DNA from: Bdellovibrionales bacterium
GTDB lineage: Bacteria; Bdellovibrionota; UBA1018
Length of the DNA stretch: 54,875 nucleotides
NCBI GenBank assembly: GCA_947380295.1
Contig: CANCQK010000018.1
Location: 1-54,875 of the forward strand
Direction: 5' to 3'
Shown here one piece after another: positions 9,120 to 17,677 of the stretch; positions within the stretch are counted from its first letter, which is position 1, and each line of letters opens with the position of its first letter. Made by a program: the position numbers and the translations under genes. The notes under the pieces are model-generated. The model was not told the DNA's origin. It worked only from the letters and a program-made list of their open reading frames with translations, and made no database searches.

Positions 9120-9174
9120 TTTTACATTCCATGTAAAAGTGAGACTGAGTTCCTTGAAGGAGAGTTTCAGTCTC
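9120..9174 (-). promoter_or_regulatory. Tandem perfect hairpins in the tolQ leader
   Basis: Two inverted repeats lie back to back. TTTTACAT-TCC-ATGTAAAA at 9120-9138 has 8-bp arms and a 3-base spacer. GAGACTGA (9141-9148) pairs with TCAGTCTC (9167-9174) and has a nested CCTT/AAGG pairing. On the tolQ transcript the first would end right beside the AAGGAG ribosome site. Either a DNA operator or a 5'-UTR structure that gates translation is possible. Confidence 0.5.
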
Positions 9175-9246
9175 TGGGTCTAACTCTAGGATACCGGATT
9201 TCAGGGGGCGGTCAACTTAAAGATCACTCACATTGAATAAGACTGT

Positions 9247-9579
<333 letters not shown>

Positions 9580-9727
9580 CGTACTCCTCGATTCTCTTTT
9601 TGTTTTGTTCGAAAACACGTTAGTCTTGAAAACACGAGTCCTAGCATGTTTTAGAACAGAGGTCGAGTCCCCGCCATGAGACGGAGAGTTGATCTAATCG
9701 AGAATTCAGGGGAGGTTGAGCTAAGTT

Positions 9728-10195
9728 ATGTTTCAAGTGATTGCTGTGGAACGAACCCGGGCTCACCGTGGCCTTGTCTTGACTCGAATTGCGGCAAAGT
9801 TGATTGATTTGCTCGTTGTTTTTTCTCTTGCTCAGATACTTTACCCAATTGGTCCTATTTGTGGCTTTTTATATAGTGTATTTGCCGATGGAATTTCTTT
9901 TAGAGGCCGCCCTGGCGCTAGCTTGGGCAAAAGTCTTTTAAGGCTGAAAGTGGTCCAGATCCTGGAAAAAAGACCCGCCCAGTGGAAAGACTCAGTTTTG
10001 AGAAATGCGCCGGTCGGGGTAGCCACTTTTTTTGCCATTATCCCGCTCTGGGGTTGGCTCATCGCGGTCCTCATTGGATTACCACTCATGGTGATTGAAG
10101 TGTACCTGATCATGACGGTCGAGGCAGGGCATCGACTTGGAGATGTGATGGCCGATACAGAAGTCGTTGAGGTTCGCCAGCACTCCGGTGTATAG
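9728..10195 (+). CDS. RDD-family membrane protein
   Basis: A 155-residue integral membrane protein. RIAAKLIDLLVVF carries the Arg...Asp pair that defines the family, RGRPGASLGKSLLRLKVV is the conserved loop, and DSVLRNAPVGVATFFAIIPLWGWLIAVLIGLPLMVIEVY gives two further hydrophobic segments. HRLGDVMADTEVV is the terminal aspartate motif. RDD proteins are often linked to Na+/H+ or osmolyte exchange, but most are uncharacterised. Its stop lies eight bases before polA, suggesting co-transcription with polA and tyrS. Confidence 0.85.
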   Translation: MFQVIAVERTRAHRGLVLTRIAAKLIDLLVVFSLAQILYPIGPICGFLYSVFADGISFRGRPGASLGKSLLRLKVVQILEKRPAQWKDSVLRNAPVGVATFFAIIPLWGWLIAVLIGLPLMVIEVYLIMTVEAGHRLGDVMADTEVVEVRQHSGV

Positions 10196-10203
10196 CTTCA
10201 AGG

Positions 10204-12981
10204 ATGTTAAAAGCATCCCCGAGCCGTAAAGCTGAGACTCTCGCCGCGTCTTCTCCAAGTTCTTCGAAAGCAAGACTCCCAGAGTCTGAACACACACTCT
10301 ACCTGGTTGATGTGAGTTCATTTATATTTCGGGCTTTTTTCGCGATTAGATCCTTGAAAAGTCCGACTGGTGAGCCAACTAACGCAGTCTATGGTGTCGC
10401 GACCATGTTGGCTCGTCTTTCGGATGAGGCCAAACCTAAATATTTGTCAGTGGTTTACGATTCTCCTGAGCCTTCTTTTCGCGAGGACATCTACCCAGAA
10501 TACAAAGCTCATCGGAGTGAAGCTCCCGACGATCTCAAGCCTCAGTTTAGTCGCATTGAGCAACTGATCCAATGTTTTGAAATTCAGACTTATCGCAGGC
10601 CAGGGGTTGAGGCCGATGATTTGATCGCGACCTTGGCTCGCGAGTGGGTCGAAGCATCTCCCCTGAATCAAGTGGTGGTCGTGACGGGTGATAAAGACCT
10701 GATGCAGTTGGTGAATGATCGAGTCTTTGTTTGGGACACCATGAATAATCAGGTTTATGGCGTACTCGAGGTTGAGGAAAAATTTTCCCTGCCCCCGAGT
10801 CAAATTCGGGACTACCTTGCCCTCCTGGGTGACTCGTCCGATAACATCCCGGGCGTTACCGGAATTGGTGCCAAGGGTGCCGTTGAGCTTTTGAAGCAGT
10901 ATGGATCTCTAAGTGGGATTTTAGAGGCTGCCGAAAACGGGACCATTACGGGTAAAAAAGGGGAGTCCTTGAGAAATGGACGTCAAGACGCGCTCCTTTC
11001 AGCAGAGCTTGCTACTCTGAAGGGTGATCTCCCAGTTGAGTTAGATGAAAAGGCTTTGGAGTATCATTTTCATCTGACCGCCGCTTGTGAAGAGCTTTTC
11101 AAAGAATTGGGTTTTCATACCCTCATTGCTAAGTGGAAAGTCGAGCGGAGTGCGCCGTCTCAAACTGAGTCGGTCGGAGAAGAAGTGGAGGGGCGTTTTC
11201 GCACGATTCATACTGAAAAGGAGTTTCAAGCGCTAGTCGAGCAATTACAAAACTCCTCTGAATTTGGTTTTGATTTAGAGACGACCTCACTCAATCCCAG
11301 AGAAGCGCAGGTTGTGGGAGTGGCTGTGTGTACTGACCCTAATTTTGGATGCTATATTCCGATTGGGCACCAAGACACATCAGTGCCTCAGCTTTCAAAA
11401 GCGCGGGTCTTTGAAGCTCTCGCTCCGCTTTTGGAAAACGAAAAAGTTAGGAAAATCGGTCAAAATCTAAAATTTGATTGGAGCATCCTGCGCGAACAGG
11501 GGTTGAATCCGCGTGGAATTGGCGCTGACACCATGGTTGCTGCTTACCTCCTGGATCCTGAGGGGCGTCATAATCTCCAGAGCCTTGCCGAGCAGTATTT
11601 AGGTTATCAAGTTCAAACCTATGAGCAAGTTTGCGGTAAAGGGAAAGGCCAACTGACTTTCGACCAAATCGGCATCGCCGAGGCGACTCGTTACTCAGCA
11701 GAGGATGCTTGGGTAGCTTTAAGACTATGGCACCAATTGAAAGACTTGTTGGAAGCTGAGGGGCTGACCAAAATCTTTTACGATGTGGATCTGCCCTTGG
11801 TTCAGGTCCTTTCAAAGATGGAGCTTCAGGGTGTTCAGATCGACGTACCCTACTTGCAAGAGCTCTCAGATGAGTTCGGTAAGGATCTTCGTCGGATCGA
11901 AGAGCGCGTTCAAGCCTATGCGAATAAGCCCATTAATTTGAACTCGCCAAAACAAATTGCAACCTTGCTCTTTGAAGATCTTAAGCTCCCAACGCAATCC
12001 AAAACTAAGACCGGATTTTCGACTGACGCATCAGTCCTGGATGCCCTCTCGCCACTTCATGAAGTTCCTCGACTCCTACTGGAATATCGAGAAATTTCGA
12101 AACTTAAAGGGACTTATGTAGATCCACTCCCAGCATTACGTGACCCTAAAACTCAGAAGATTCATGCGAGTTTTCATCAAACCGTAACGGCGACTGGCCG
12201 TTTGTCTTCATCTGACCCAAACTTGCAGAATATCCCCATCCGAAGCGAGCGGGGAATGAGGATTAGAAGGGCTTTTCTACCCTCTCCTGGGAATCTCTTA
12301 GTTGCAGCTGATTATAGCCAAATTGAGCTGAGGCTTTTGGCTCATATGAGCGGTGACCGCGAGTTGGTCCGATCGTTCCAAAGCGGGGAGGACGTTCATC
12401 GTCGCACTGCTGGCGAGATTTTCGGAATTCCGTCAGACCAGGTCGATGACCATCAAAGAAGCATTGCTAAAGCGATTAACTTTGGCTTGATGTACGGAAA
12501 GACCGTATTTGGTTTATCCCAAGAGTTGAAGATCTCTCGAAAAGACGCTAAGGAAATGATCGAGCGGTATTTTGAGCGATACAGCGGCGTGAAAGCATTT
12601 TTAGACGCCCAAATCGCATCAGCCAAAGAAAAGGGTTACGTCACCTCTTGTTTGGGGCGCAAGCGAAAGCTGCCGGATATTCACTCCAAAAATCCAGCGA
12701 TTCGAGGGAACGCTGAACGGATGGCGATGAATACTCCGATTCAATCTACGGCGGCAGACTTAATGAAGTTGGCCATGATTGAGTTGGATCGACGACTCGA
12801 GACCGAAGGCTATCGTTCTCGTTTGACCATCCAAGTGCATGACGAAGTTGTGCTCGACTGTCCAAAAGACGAAGTGGAAGCGGTGAAAAAGCTACTCACC
12901 GAAGTAATGGAGAATGCGATGACACTTTCAGTTCCTCTGAGAGTGAATGCGTCGTCGGGTGAAAATTGGATGCAGCTCTAG
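10204..12981 (+). CDS. polA: DNA polymerase I
   Basis: A 925-residue three-domain PolA. The N-terminal 5'-nuclease begins TLYLVDVSSFIFRAFFA and has the metal cluster in EADDLIATLA and VTGDKDLMQL. The 3'-5' exonuclease keeps its catalytic DLET near residue 357, so proofreading looks intact. In the polymerase domain, motif A is DYSQIELRLLAHMSGD (about residue 702), motif B RSIAKAINFGLMYGK (about 760), and motif C QVHDEVVLDCP (about 879). It repairs gaps and removes RNA primers. A Ser/Ala-rich ~30-residue N-terminal extension precedes the usual start; there is no better start codon downstream. Confidence 0.98.
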   Translation: MLKASPSRKAETLAASSPSSSKARLPESEHTLYLVDVSSFIFRAFFAIRSLKSPTGEPTNAVYGVATMLARLSDEAKPKYLSVVYDSPEPSFREDIYPEYKAHRSEAPDDLKPQFSRIEQLIQCFEIQTYRRPGVEADDLIATLAREWVEASPLNQVVVVTGDKDLMQLVNDRVFVWDTMNNQVYGVLEVEEKFSLPPSQIRDYLALLGDSSDNIPGVTGIGAKGAVELLKQYGSLSGILEAAENGTITGKKGESLRNGRQDALLSAELATLKGDLPVELDEKALEYHFHLTAACEELFKELGFHTLIAKWKVERSAPSQTESVGEEVEGRFRTIHTEKEFQALVEQLQNSSEFGFDLETTSLNPREAQVVGVAVCTDPNFGCYIPIGHQDTSVPQLSKARVFEALAPLLENEKVRKIGQNLKFDWSILREQGLNPRGIGADTMVAAYLLDPEGRHNLQSLAEQYLGYQVQTYEQVCGKGKGQLTFDQIGIAEATRYSAEDAWVALRLWHQLKDLLEAEGLTKIFYDVDLPLVQVLSKMELQGVQIDVPYLQELSDEFGKDLRRIEERVQAYANKPINLNSPKQIATLLFEDLKLPTQSKTKTGFSTDASVLDALSPLHEVPRLLLEYREISKLKGTYVDPLPALRDPKTQKIHASFHQTVTATGRLSSSDPNLQNIPIRSERGMRIRRAFLPSPGNLLVAADYSQIELRLLAHMSGDRELVRSFQSGEDVHRRTAGEIFGIPSDQVDDHQRSIAKAINFGLMYGKTVFGLSQELKISRKDAKEMIERYFERYSGVKAFLDAQIASAKEKGYVTSCLGRKRKLPDIHSKNPAIRGNAERMAMNTPIQSTAADLMKLAMIELDRRLETEGYRSRLTIQVHDEVVLDCPKDEVEAVKKLLTEVMENAMTLSVPLRVNASSGENWMQL

Positions 12982-13032
12982 GCTGCTCTGAAATCGGGAG
13001 CCGGTGGCCCTGAAAGAAATGGAATTAATACT

Positions 13033-14346
13033 ATGAGTCAACATCAAACCCCACTCCGTGGATTTTACGAAGAGCTCGAAGCCCGAGGTATTGTTTATCA
13101 AGTGACCGGCCCCGAGCTGCGGGACGAAATGGAGAAAGAATCCATCACCTTGTACTGCGGAATTGATCCTACAGCCGATAGTCTCCACATTGGGCATATG
13201 ATGGGCTTGATTACGATGCGCCGTTTTCAATTGGCAGGGCATCGAGTGATCGCAGTCGTTGGTGGGGCAACTGGGCTGATCGGTGATCCGAGCGGCAAAT
13301 CCCAAGAGCGTAATTTGCTGGACCGGGAAAGAATCGAGCACAACGTTCGCGGTATATCTAAGGTGGTCTCTCGATTTTTGGATTTTGAGGGTTCTAATTC
13401 TGCTATTTTGACGAACAATATTAACTGGTTCGAGTCGATGAGCATCCTGGACTTCCTTCGGGATGTGGGCAAGCACTTCACGATTAACTATATGATTGCC
13501 AAAGATTCAGTGAAGTCCCGCCTCGAAGATCGCGAGCACGGACTTTCTTACACTGAATTTTCTTACATGCTCTTGCAAGGGTATGACTTTTATCATTTAA
13601 ACCGTGAACATCAGTGTCGTCTGCAGATTGGCGGAGCGGACCAGTGGGGAAACATTACGGCAGGCACTGAAATGATTCGCCGCCATGGTGCTTGGGAAGG
13701 TAAAGCCGCTGAGCACGTCTGGGGACTCACTTGGCCGCTGCTGACCAAATCCGATGGGACTAAGTTTGGAAAATCAGAGAGCGGAGCCGTTTGGTTGACT
13801 CCGGATAAGACGAGCCCTTATCAATTCTATCAGTTCTTAGTTCGGACTCCGGATGCGGATGTGATGTCGTTGATTAAGTACCTAACCTTCCTTGATCTGA
13901 CAGAGATCGGGCGGCTAGAGGCGTCTTTAAAAGCTCACCCTGAAAAACGAGAAGCCCAAAATGCACTGGCCCGTGAGCTGACCACTCTGGTTCATGGCGA
14001 AGCAGAATACCTCAAAGCAAAAGCTGCCACTGAAGCTTTGTTTGGTCAGGACCTTAGTGTCCTGGACTCCAAGACATTACTCGAAGTCTTTGCTGATGCT
14101 CCGTCAACGGATTGTGAGATGGCTGAGGTTGAAAAAGGCTTTCCCGTTGTGGATCTTCTGGTTCGAACTCGACTGTCGAATTCTAAGGGCGAGGCCCGCA
14201 AAGATATCCAAGGCGGCGGCGTCTACGTCAATAATGTTCGTGTGACGGACGGTGCAGCTCTAGTCGACCTGACTCAATTGATTGATCGGCGCTATGTCGT
14301 CCTTCGAAAAGGAAAGAAAAACCATCATTTAGTCGCATTTCGGTAG
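13033..14346 (+). CDS. tyrS: Tyrosyl-tRNA synthetase
   Basis: A 437-residue class I synthetase. The HIGH-type motif is SLHIGHMMG (about residue 53) and the KMSKS-type motif is KFGKSESG (about residue 244). YCGIDPTADSLHIGH, LLQGYDFYHLN and QIGGADQWGNITAG form the tyrosine pocket typical of bacterial TyrRS. Residues ~366-437 form an S4 RNA-binding domain (DLLVRTRLSNSKGEARKDIQ). It charges tRNA-Tyr in the cytoplasm. It follows polA by 51 bases on the same strand. Confidence 0.98.
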   Translation: MSQHQTPLRGFYEELEARGIVYQVTGPELRDEMEKESITLYCGIDPTADSLHIGHMMGLITMRRFQLAGHRVIAVVGGATGLIGDPSGKSQERNLLDRERIEHNVRGISKVVSRFLDFEGSNSAILTNNINWFESMSILDFLRDVGKHFTINYMIAKDSVKSRLEDREHGLSYTEFSYMLLQGYDFYHLNREHQCRLQIGGADQWGNITAGTEMIRRHGAWEGKAAEHVWGLTWPLLTKSDGTKFGKSESGAVWLTPDKTSPYQFYQFLVRTPDADVMSLIKYLTFLDLTEIGRLEASLKAHPEKREAQNALARELTTLVHGEAEYLKAKAATEALFGQDLSVLDSKTLLEVFADAPSTDCEMAEVEKGFPVVDLLVRTRLSNSKGEARKDIQGGGVYVNNVRVTDGAALVDLTQLIDRRYVVLRKGKKNHHLVAFR

Positions 14347-14363
14347 CAATTGGAGTTTCCGAC

Positions 14364-14891
14364 TCATAATGAGTTGAGCGGTCTAGCGCCCAGTTTTTTC
14401 ATGATCTCGCTTTGGAACCGAATCCAAGGAGTCATTCCCAGGGTAATGACTCGCTCGGCGTGTATGGGATGGACAGGGAGACTGCTTAACCACGATTTTG
14501 CCTGCGCCAGCGTTTCTTGGACTGTGAGTGAACCACCTTGTGACGTGGGATTGATTGTTGCCTTGAGATCGACTGAGCTTTCAATCCATTCGCGGTAAAA
14601 AGGGTAGGCCCAGAGATGGAATTCAAGCACCGCGGGTAAGTTGATTTCTCTCACTGTTCCGTCAAGTTCGGCGTACGGCGAGGTCCTGGCGATCTTGAGA
14701 GGTGCTGGGATGAACCAGTCTTTTTGAAATTTAAAAGGGCTTTTTGGGTTTTTTTCCTGTTGTTCTTCCCGAATTTCACTCGCTTTTTCTAGAAGTTCGA
14801 ACAGTTCCTCTTCTCCAAAATAGGCGGCGAGCCGTTGCAGAACGTGAGCATGAGTGATGAGGAGCTGCGTTAAAAGTTCAGCAACAGTCAT
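14364..14891 (-). CDS. Hypothetical protein, third gene of a minus-strand trio
   Basis: About 175 residues from MTVAELLTQLL. The N-terminal half is helical and charged (ELFELLEKASEIREEQQEKN), followed by PFKFQKDWFIPAPL and a mixed segment with several tryptophans (FHLWAYPFYREWIESS). No signal peptide or membrane segment. I use ATG 14891 because the longer frame to 14990 would run across the end of the preceding gene at 14899. The gene ends 17 bases from the convergent tyrS stop. I do not recognise the family. Close spacing with 14899-15273 and 15258-15698 suggests one operon. Confidence 0.5.
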   Translation of the reverse strand: MTVAELLTQLLITHAHVLQRLAAYFGEEELFELLEKASEIREEQQEKNPKSPFKFQKDWFIPAPLKIARTSPYAELDGTVREINLPAVLEFHLWAYPFYREWIESSVDLKATINPTSQGGSLTVQETLAQAKSWLSSLPVHPIHAERVITLGMTPWIRFQSEIMKKLGARPLNSL

Positions 14892-14898
14892 AGAATGA

Positions 14899-15273
14899 TT
14901 ATTTCGGTGATGCCTTGAGGATTGTAGTGCATTGGGAAGGTGTCCTGCGAAACGATCTCCCTGTGTTCCGGAGTGCCTGCAGTGCTTCAATGACCTTGAC
15001 CATGCCAGTGTCGGGTTGGCGTGATCTGCGAGTTGCTAAAGGACCGGTCCCCGTGGGTTTCTGTGAGGGAGGGGTGACGGGAGCGGGCTTTTGGATTAAG
15101 TGGTCTTGAAGTGCTCTGCGCGTCAACTCTCCAAGTTGAGAAAGGATCCCGAGTGAATAGTAGGGGTTCTGAACCGAGTTCGGTAGATCAGTCTCAAATG
15201 TAGCTGAGGTAGCTAATAGGTTTCGGGTCGGAGGTGTCATGAGTTCTGGTGGTTGGTTTAGCGACTGATCCAC
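14899..15273 (-). CDS. Hypothetical proline-rich protein
   Basis: A 124-residue frame beginning at a GTG (15273) that overlaps the end of the upstream gene by 16 bases, as coupled genes do. The N-terminal half contains DLPNSVQNPYYSLGILSQLG and TRRALQDHL, plausibly helical. The middle is Pro/Thr-rich and probably disordered (APVTPPSQKPTGTGP), and the C-terminus is basic. No recognised domain, signal peptide or membrane segment. It is kept because it fills the space between two better-supported genes in the same orientation. It could still be an over-called frame. Confidence 0.4.
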   Translation of the reverse strand: MDQSLNQPPELMTPPTRNLLATSATFETDLPNSVQNPYYSLGILSQLGELTRRALQDHLIQKPAPVTPPSQKPTGTGPLATRRSRQPDTGMVKVIEALQALRNTGRSFRRTPSQCTTILKASPK

Positions 15274-15698
15274 AACGGGACTCCTTCAAGCTGAGAGGTG
15301 AGGGTGTTCTGGGTCTTAGCGCCGAAATCTTCCATCGAAATCCCCACTGATTTCCATTTGAGAGAAAGTAAATTTTTCTTCAGGGTTTGCACCTGTGCTG
15401 GCTGAACCGTTAATCTTTGTCCTGGAGTTTTGATTTCTCCACAGCCGAGCAGAAGAAGGTGATAAGTGGCTTGGTTTTTTTTCACTGGCAGGTAGACACA
15501 CTCGCCTGGCAGTCCCGAGATGGCCCCATTTTGAAGCTGGGTCGAGATTGCTCCCTGAAAATACCAGTCTAAGCGGCCAATTAGACCTCTGGGGGGGCGT
15601 TCATTTTGGAAAAAAGTAGCGATCAGGCACTGTACCTGTCCTGAAAAAAGGGCTTGCTCAGCGGACGGGATCTCTAATTCAGATGAGGATGGCGTCAT
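15258..15698 (-). CDS. Protein resembling the N-terminal (non-catalytic) domain of M17 leucyl aminopeptidases
   Basis: About 146 residues. The pattern PPRGLIGRLDWYFQGAISTQLQNG, then GEC-VYLPV, then YHLLLLGCGEI, resembles the Rossmann/macro-like N-terminal domain of M17 aminopeptidases. The metal- and peptide-binding catalytic domain is absent here. I recall stand-alone versions of this domain in deltaproteobacteria, but their function is unknown to me. The ATG at 15698 is used; a GTG six bases upstream is possible. It heads the three-gene trio ending at 14364 and is divergent from nusB. Confidence 0.55.
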   Translation of the reverse strand: MTPSSSELEIPSAEQALFSGQVQCLIATFFQNERPPRGLIGRLDWYFQGAISTQLQNGAISGLPGECVYLPVKKNQATYHLLLLGCGEIKTPGQRLTVQPAQVQTLKKNLLSLKWKSVGISMEDFGAKTQNTLTSQLEGVPLWISR

Positions 15699-15871
15699 AA
15701 TCACTGCTTTTAGTTTAACTAAATTTGGTTCCTATGCGCAAGATCTTTACAAAGGGCCTCAGTTGAAGATTGGGCTACCAAATTTGTCCATCTTATGCTA
15801 GAAATTGGGCCTTTCGTAAAATCTTAGACAAGCACGCTTAACCCATATTACTCAGTGAGATCAGGTGACCC

Positions 15872-16315
15872 ATGACATCCCGCCATCGAGCCCGAGAAAT
15901 TGCTCTTCAAATTCTTTATCGCTATGATCTGGCGCAACGTATTCCGTCTGGACATGGACAGCCTCGGTGGGTCAATGAACTGATCGACCACTATAATCAT
16001 TTTCAAGTTCCTGCGGAAATCCGTCCCTTCGTTGGCGAACTCGTTGCGGGCACCTTGACGTCTCTATCCGACTTGGATGCGCACCTTGAAAAGCATACTG
16101 CCAACTGGAAAGTTTCCCGTCTGAGTTCCGTAGACCGCTGCATCTTGAGGATGGCAGTTTATGAAATGCTTCATTCTCCTTTGATGCCGAGAGCCGTGAT
16201 CATTGACGAAGCAATCGAGCTGGCTAAATCTTTTGGATCAGATGATAGCTCTGGTTTTGTGAATGGAATTTTGGACCGCGTGTTGATTCCTGAGACTGAG
16301 AAAACCGGTACCTGA
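15872..16315 (+). CDS. nusB: Transcription antitermination factor NusB
   Basis: A 147-residue all-helical protein with NusB signatures: SRHRAREIALQILYRYDLAQ at the N-terminus with the RNA-binding arginine-rich start, DLDAHLEKHTANWKVSRLSSVDRCILRMAVYEM in the middle, and AVIIDEAIELAKSFGSDDSSGFVNGILDRV at the end. It binds boxA RNA with NusE (S10) in rRNA antitermination. It is often next to ribH or ribE; here it is alone between divergent and downstream envelope genes. Confidence 0.95.
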   Translation: MTSRHRAREIALQILYRYDLAQRIPSGHGQPRWVNELIDHYNHFQVPAEIRPFVGELVAGTLTSLSDLDAHLEKHTANWKVSRLSSVDRCILRMAVYEMLHSPLMPRAVIIDEAIELAKSFGSDDSSGFVNGILDRVLIPETEKTGT

Positions 16316-16322
16316 CAAAAGA

Positions 16323-16352
16323 TTGACAGCTTCTCTTTTGTAATTCTATTAA
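16323..16352 (+). promoter_or_regulatory. Candidate sigma70-type promoter for the outer-membrane barrel gene
   Basis: TTGACA at 16323-16328 and TATTAA at 16347-16352 are separated by 18 bases, in the short gap between nusB and the barrel gene at 16396. The -35 hexamer is a perfect consensus. A perfect 8-bp inverted repeat (ACAAAAGA at 16315-16322, TCTTTTGT at 16334-16341) overlaps the region and could be an operator. Confidence 0.5.
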
Positions 16353-16395
16353 AAATATTTAACTTTTTATCAGATTCAACTTAGACTGATAGAGA

Positions 16396-17166
16396 GTGAA
16401 ATTAAAAAAGAAATCCTCTCATCACTTTTGTCTGATCCTTTTTGGGTGTTTTTTTGTAGCACCCACAATTTCTGAAGAAATTGCCTGTGCTGCTTCTGCC
16501 GTTAGGCGCTCTCCTCAATCTGAAAAAATTGACCTAGACGCCTTGAGTAAAGTCTATGGCGCCGATACTGGGAGCAAAGGTAGTGTCGTTCAAAACCGTA
16601 CCTTCAAAAAGGAAGGTAAGCTGAGTTTTGAGATACTGGGCGGCGTCACGGGACACGACCCCTTTCTCTCTGGGAAATATGCTGGCGGACTCCTGGGGTA
16701 TAATTTTAACGAGTACTTTGGCGTAAATCTCTTTTATTGGCAGGTTTGGGATGTGGATTCCTCCGCAATGAAAACTCTGAGAGATCAAGCTCAAACCATT
16801 GGTGCAGATTTCTTCGGAGTGAACGTCAATCGGATTTCATCTAACCTCGGGCTTGAGTTGAATTGGTATATCTTATACGGGAAGCTCAGTCTTTTAGGGT
16901 TATCCATTCTGCATTTTGACTTGTTCCTCACCGGAGGAGTGGGGCGCTTGGGGACTCAAAATGGGACGATCTATTCCCCATGGGTAGGGGTTGGACAGCA
17001 GGTCTATGTGAGCCAAAAATTGGCAATTCGGCTGAACTATCGATTCCTCTATTATTCTGAAAATCTCATCGAGCAAAATGAGCCCAGCAAGATTGGTAAA
17101 TACCTTGTTTCTCAACAAACCATGAATCATGCCCTGGATTTGGGATTAATTTTTTATTTGTTTTGA
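16396..17166 (+). CDS. Outer-membrane beta-barrel protein of the gliding-cluster (OMP_myx/GltH-like) type
   Basis: A 256-residue protein (GTG start) with a signal peptide ending near CAAS and a mature beta-rich body: KLSFEILGGVTGHDPFLSGKYAGGLLGYNFNEYFGVNLFYWQVW, then repeated strands, ending in FYLF with a terminal aromatic residue as in BAM substrates. The opening 'E-i-x-x-g...D-F-x-x...G-x-x-g-Y-x-f-n-e-y-f-G' pattern is that of the barrel proteins that accompany myxobacterial Agl/Glt machinery. The next gene (GYF-PilZ-like) follows after 15 bases. Both face the TPR/AgmX/TolQR operon, which supports a shared system. The family name is inferred from memory. Confidence 0.68.
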   Translation: MKLKKKSSHHFCLILFGCFFVAPTISEEIACAASAVRRSPQSEKIDLDALSKVYGADTGSKGSVVQNRTFKKEGKLSFEILGGVTGHDPFLSGKYAGGLLGYNFNEYFGVNLFYWQVWDVDSSAMKTLRDQAQTIGADFFGVNVNRISSNLGLELNWYILYGKLSLLGLSILHFDLFLTGGVGRLGTQNGTIYSPWVGVGQQVYVSQKLAIRLNYRFLYYSENLIEQNEPSKIGKYLVSQQTMNHALDLGLIFYLF

Positions 17167-17181
17167 AATGCGGAGAAAGAG

Positions 17182-17676
17182 ATGACAGGCAGTGAGAATC
17201 AAATTTATCTTAGCCGAGGTAAAAAAATCTACGGGCCATTTTCTGAGGAACAAATTCAGCAATTTGAGATCTCAGGTGAACTAGAAAAGTATTCTTGGAT
17301 TTGTCGAAATCGAGAAGTTGGATGGAAACCTACGGTTCCTCCTCCGTCTTCCTTGCCTCCTCTGCCGACTGCAGATTTAAAGAAATCTCAACCTAATAAA
17401 ACACATCAAAAACCACTGGCACTTTGTTATTCTCGAGATCAAGTCTTATCTGGAGAGTTAAAGAACATGAACTCTACAGGCTGTGCTTTTCTCCAGGTTC
17501 AGCCTCCGCAATCGACCCTTCCTTTGCTGACGGTGGGACTTAAGGTGAGAGTAAACATTTTGAATCTAGACTCCTCTCAAACGGAGACGATTGACGCCAG
17601 TATTCAGGCTTTCAAGAAGATCAAAGGGTCTTGGGAGTATCAACTGACTTGGAGAAAATCCGATCAGTCGGCATGA
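17182..17676 (+). CDS. GYF_2-domain protein fused to a PilZ-like domain
   Basis: A 164-residue cytoplasmic protein. Residues ~7-52 (YLSRGKKIYGPFSEEQIQQF ... WICRNREVGWKP) match the GYF_2/DUF4339 pattern, with the Y-GPFS-E-I core and a late tryptophan. A proline-rich linker (PPPSSLPPLP) leads to residues ~76-160, which read like a PilZ beta-barrel (SGELKNMNSTGCAFLQV ... GLKVRVNIL ... WEYQLTWRK). The canonical RxxxR is missing and the (D/N)xSxxG motif is altered to NMNSTG, so cyclic-di-GMP binding is doubtful. It starts 15 bases after the barrel gene and is convergent (one base apart) with the TPR gene. Myxococcus GltJ also has a GYF domain. Confidence 0.65.
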   Translation: MTGSENQIYLSRGKKIYGPFSEEQIQQFEISGELEKYSWICRNREVGWKPTVPPPSSLPPLPTADLKKSQPNKTHQKPLALCYSRDQVLSGELKNMNSTGCAFLQVQPPQSTLPLLTVGLKVRVNILNLDSSQTETIDASIQAFKKIKGSWEYQLTWRKSDQSA

Positions 17677-17677
17677 C

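Noticed and set aside
16315..16341. Hairpin after nusB as a terminator
   Set aside because: The stem is A/T-rich and weak and there is no T run; it overlaps a good -35 element, so an operator or chance is more likely.
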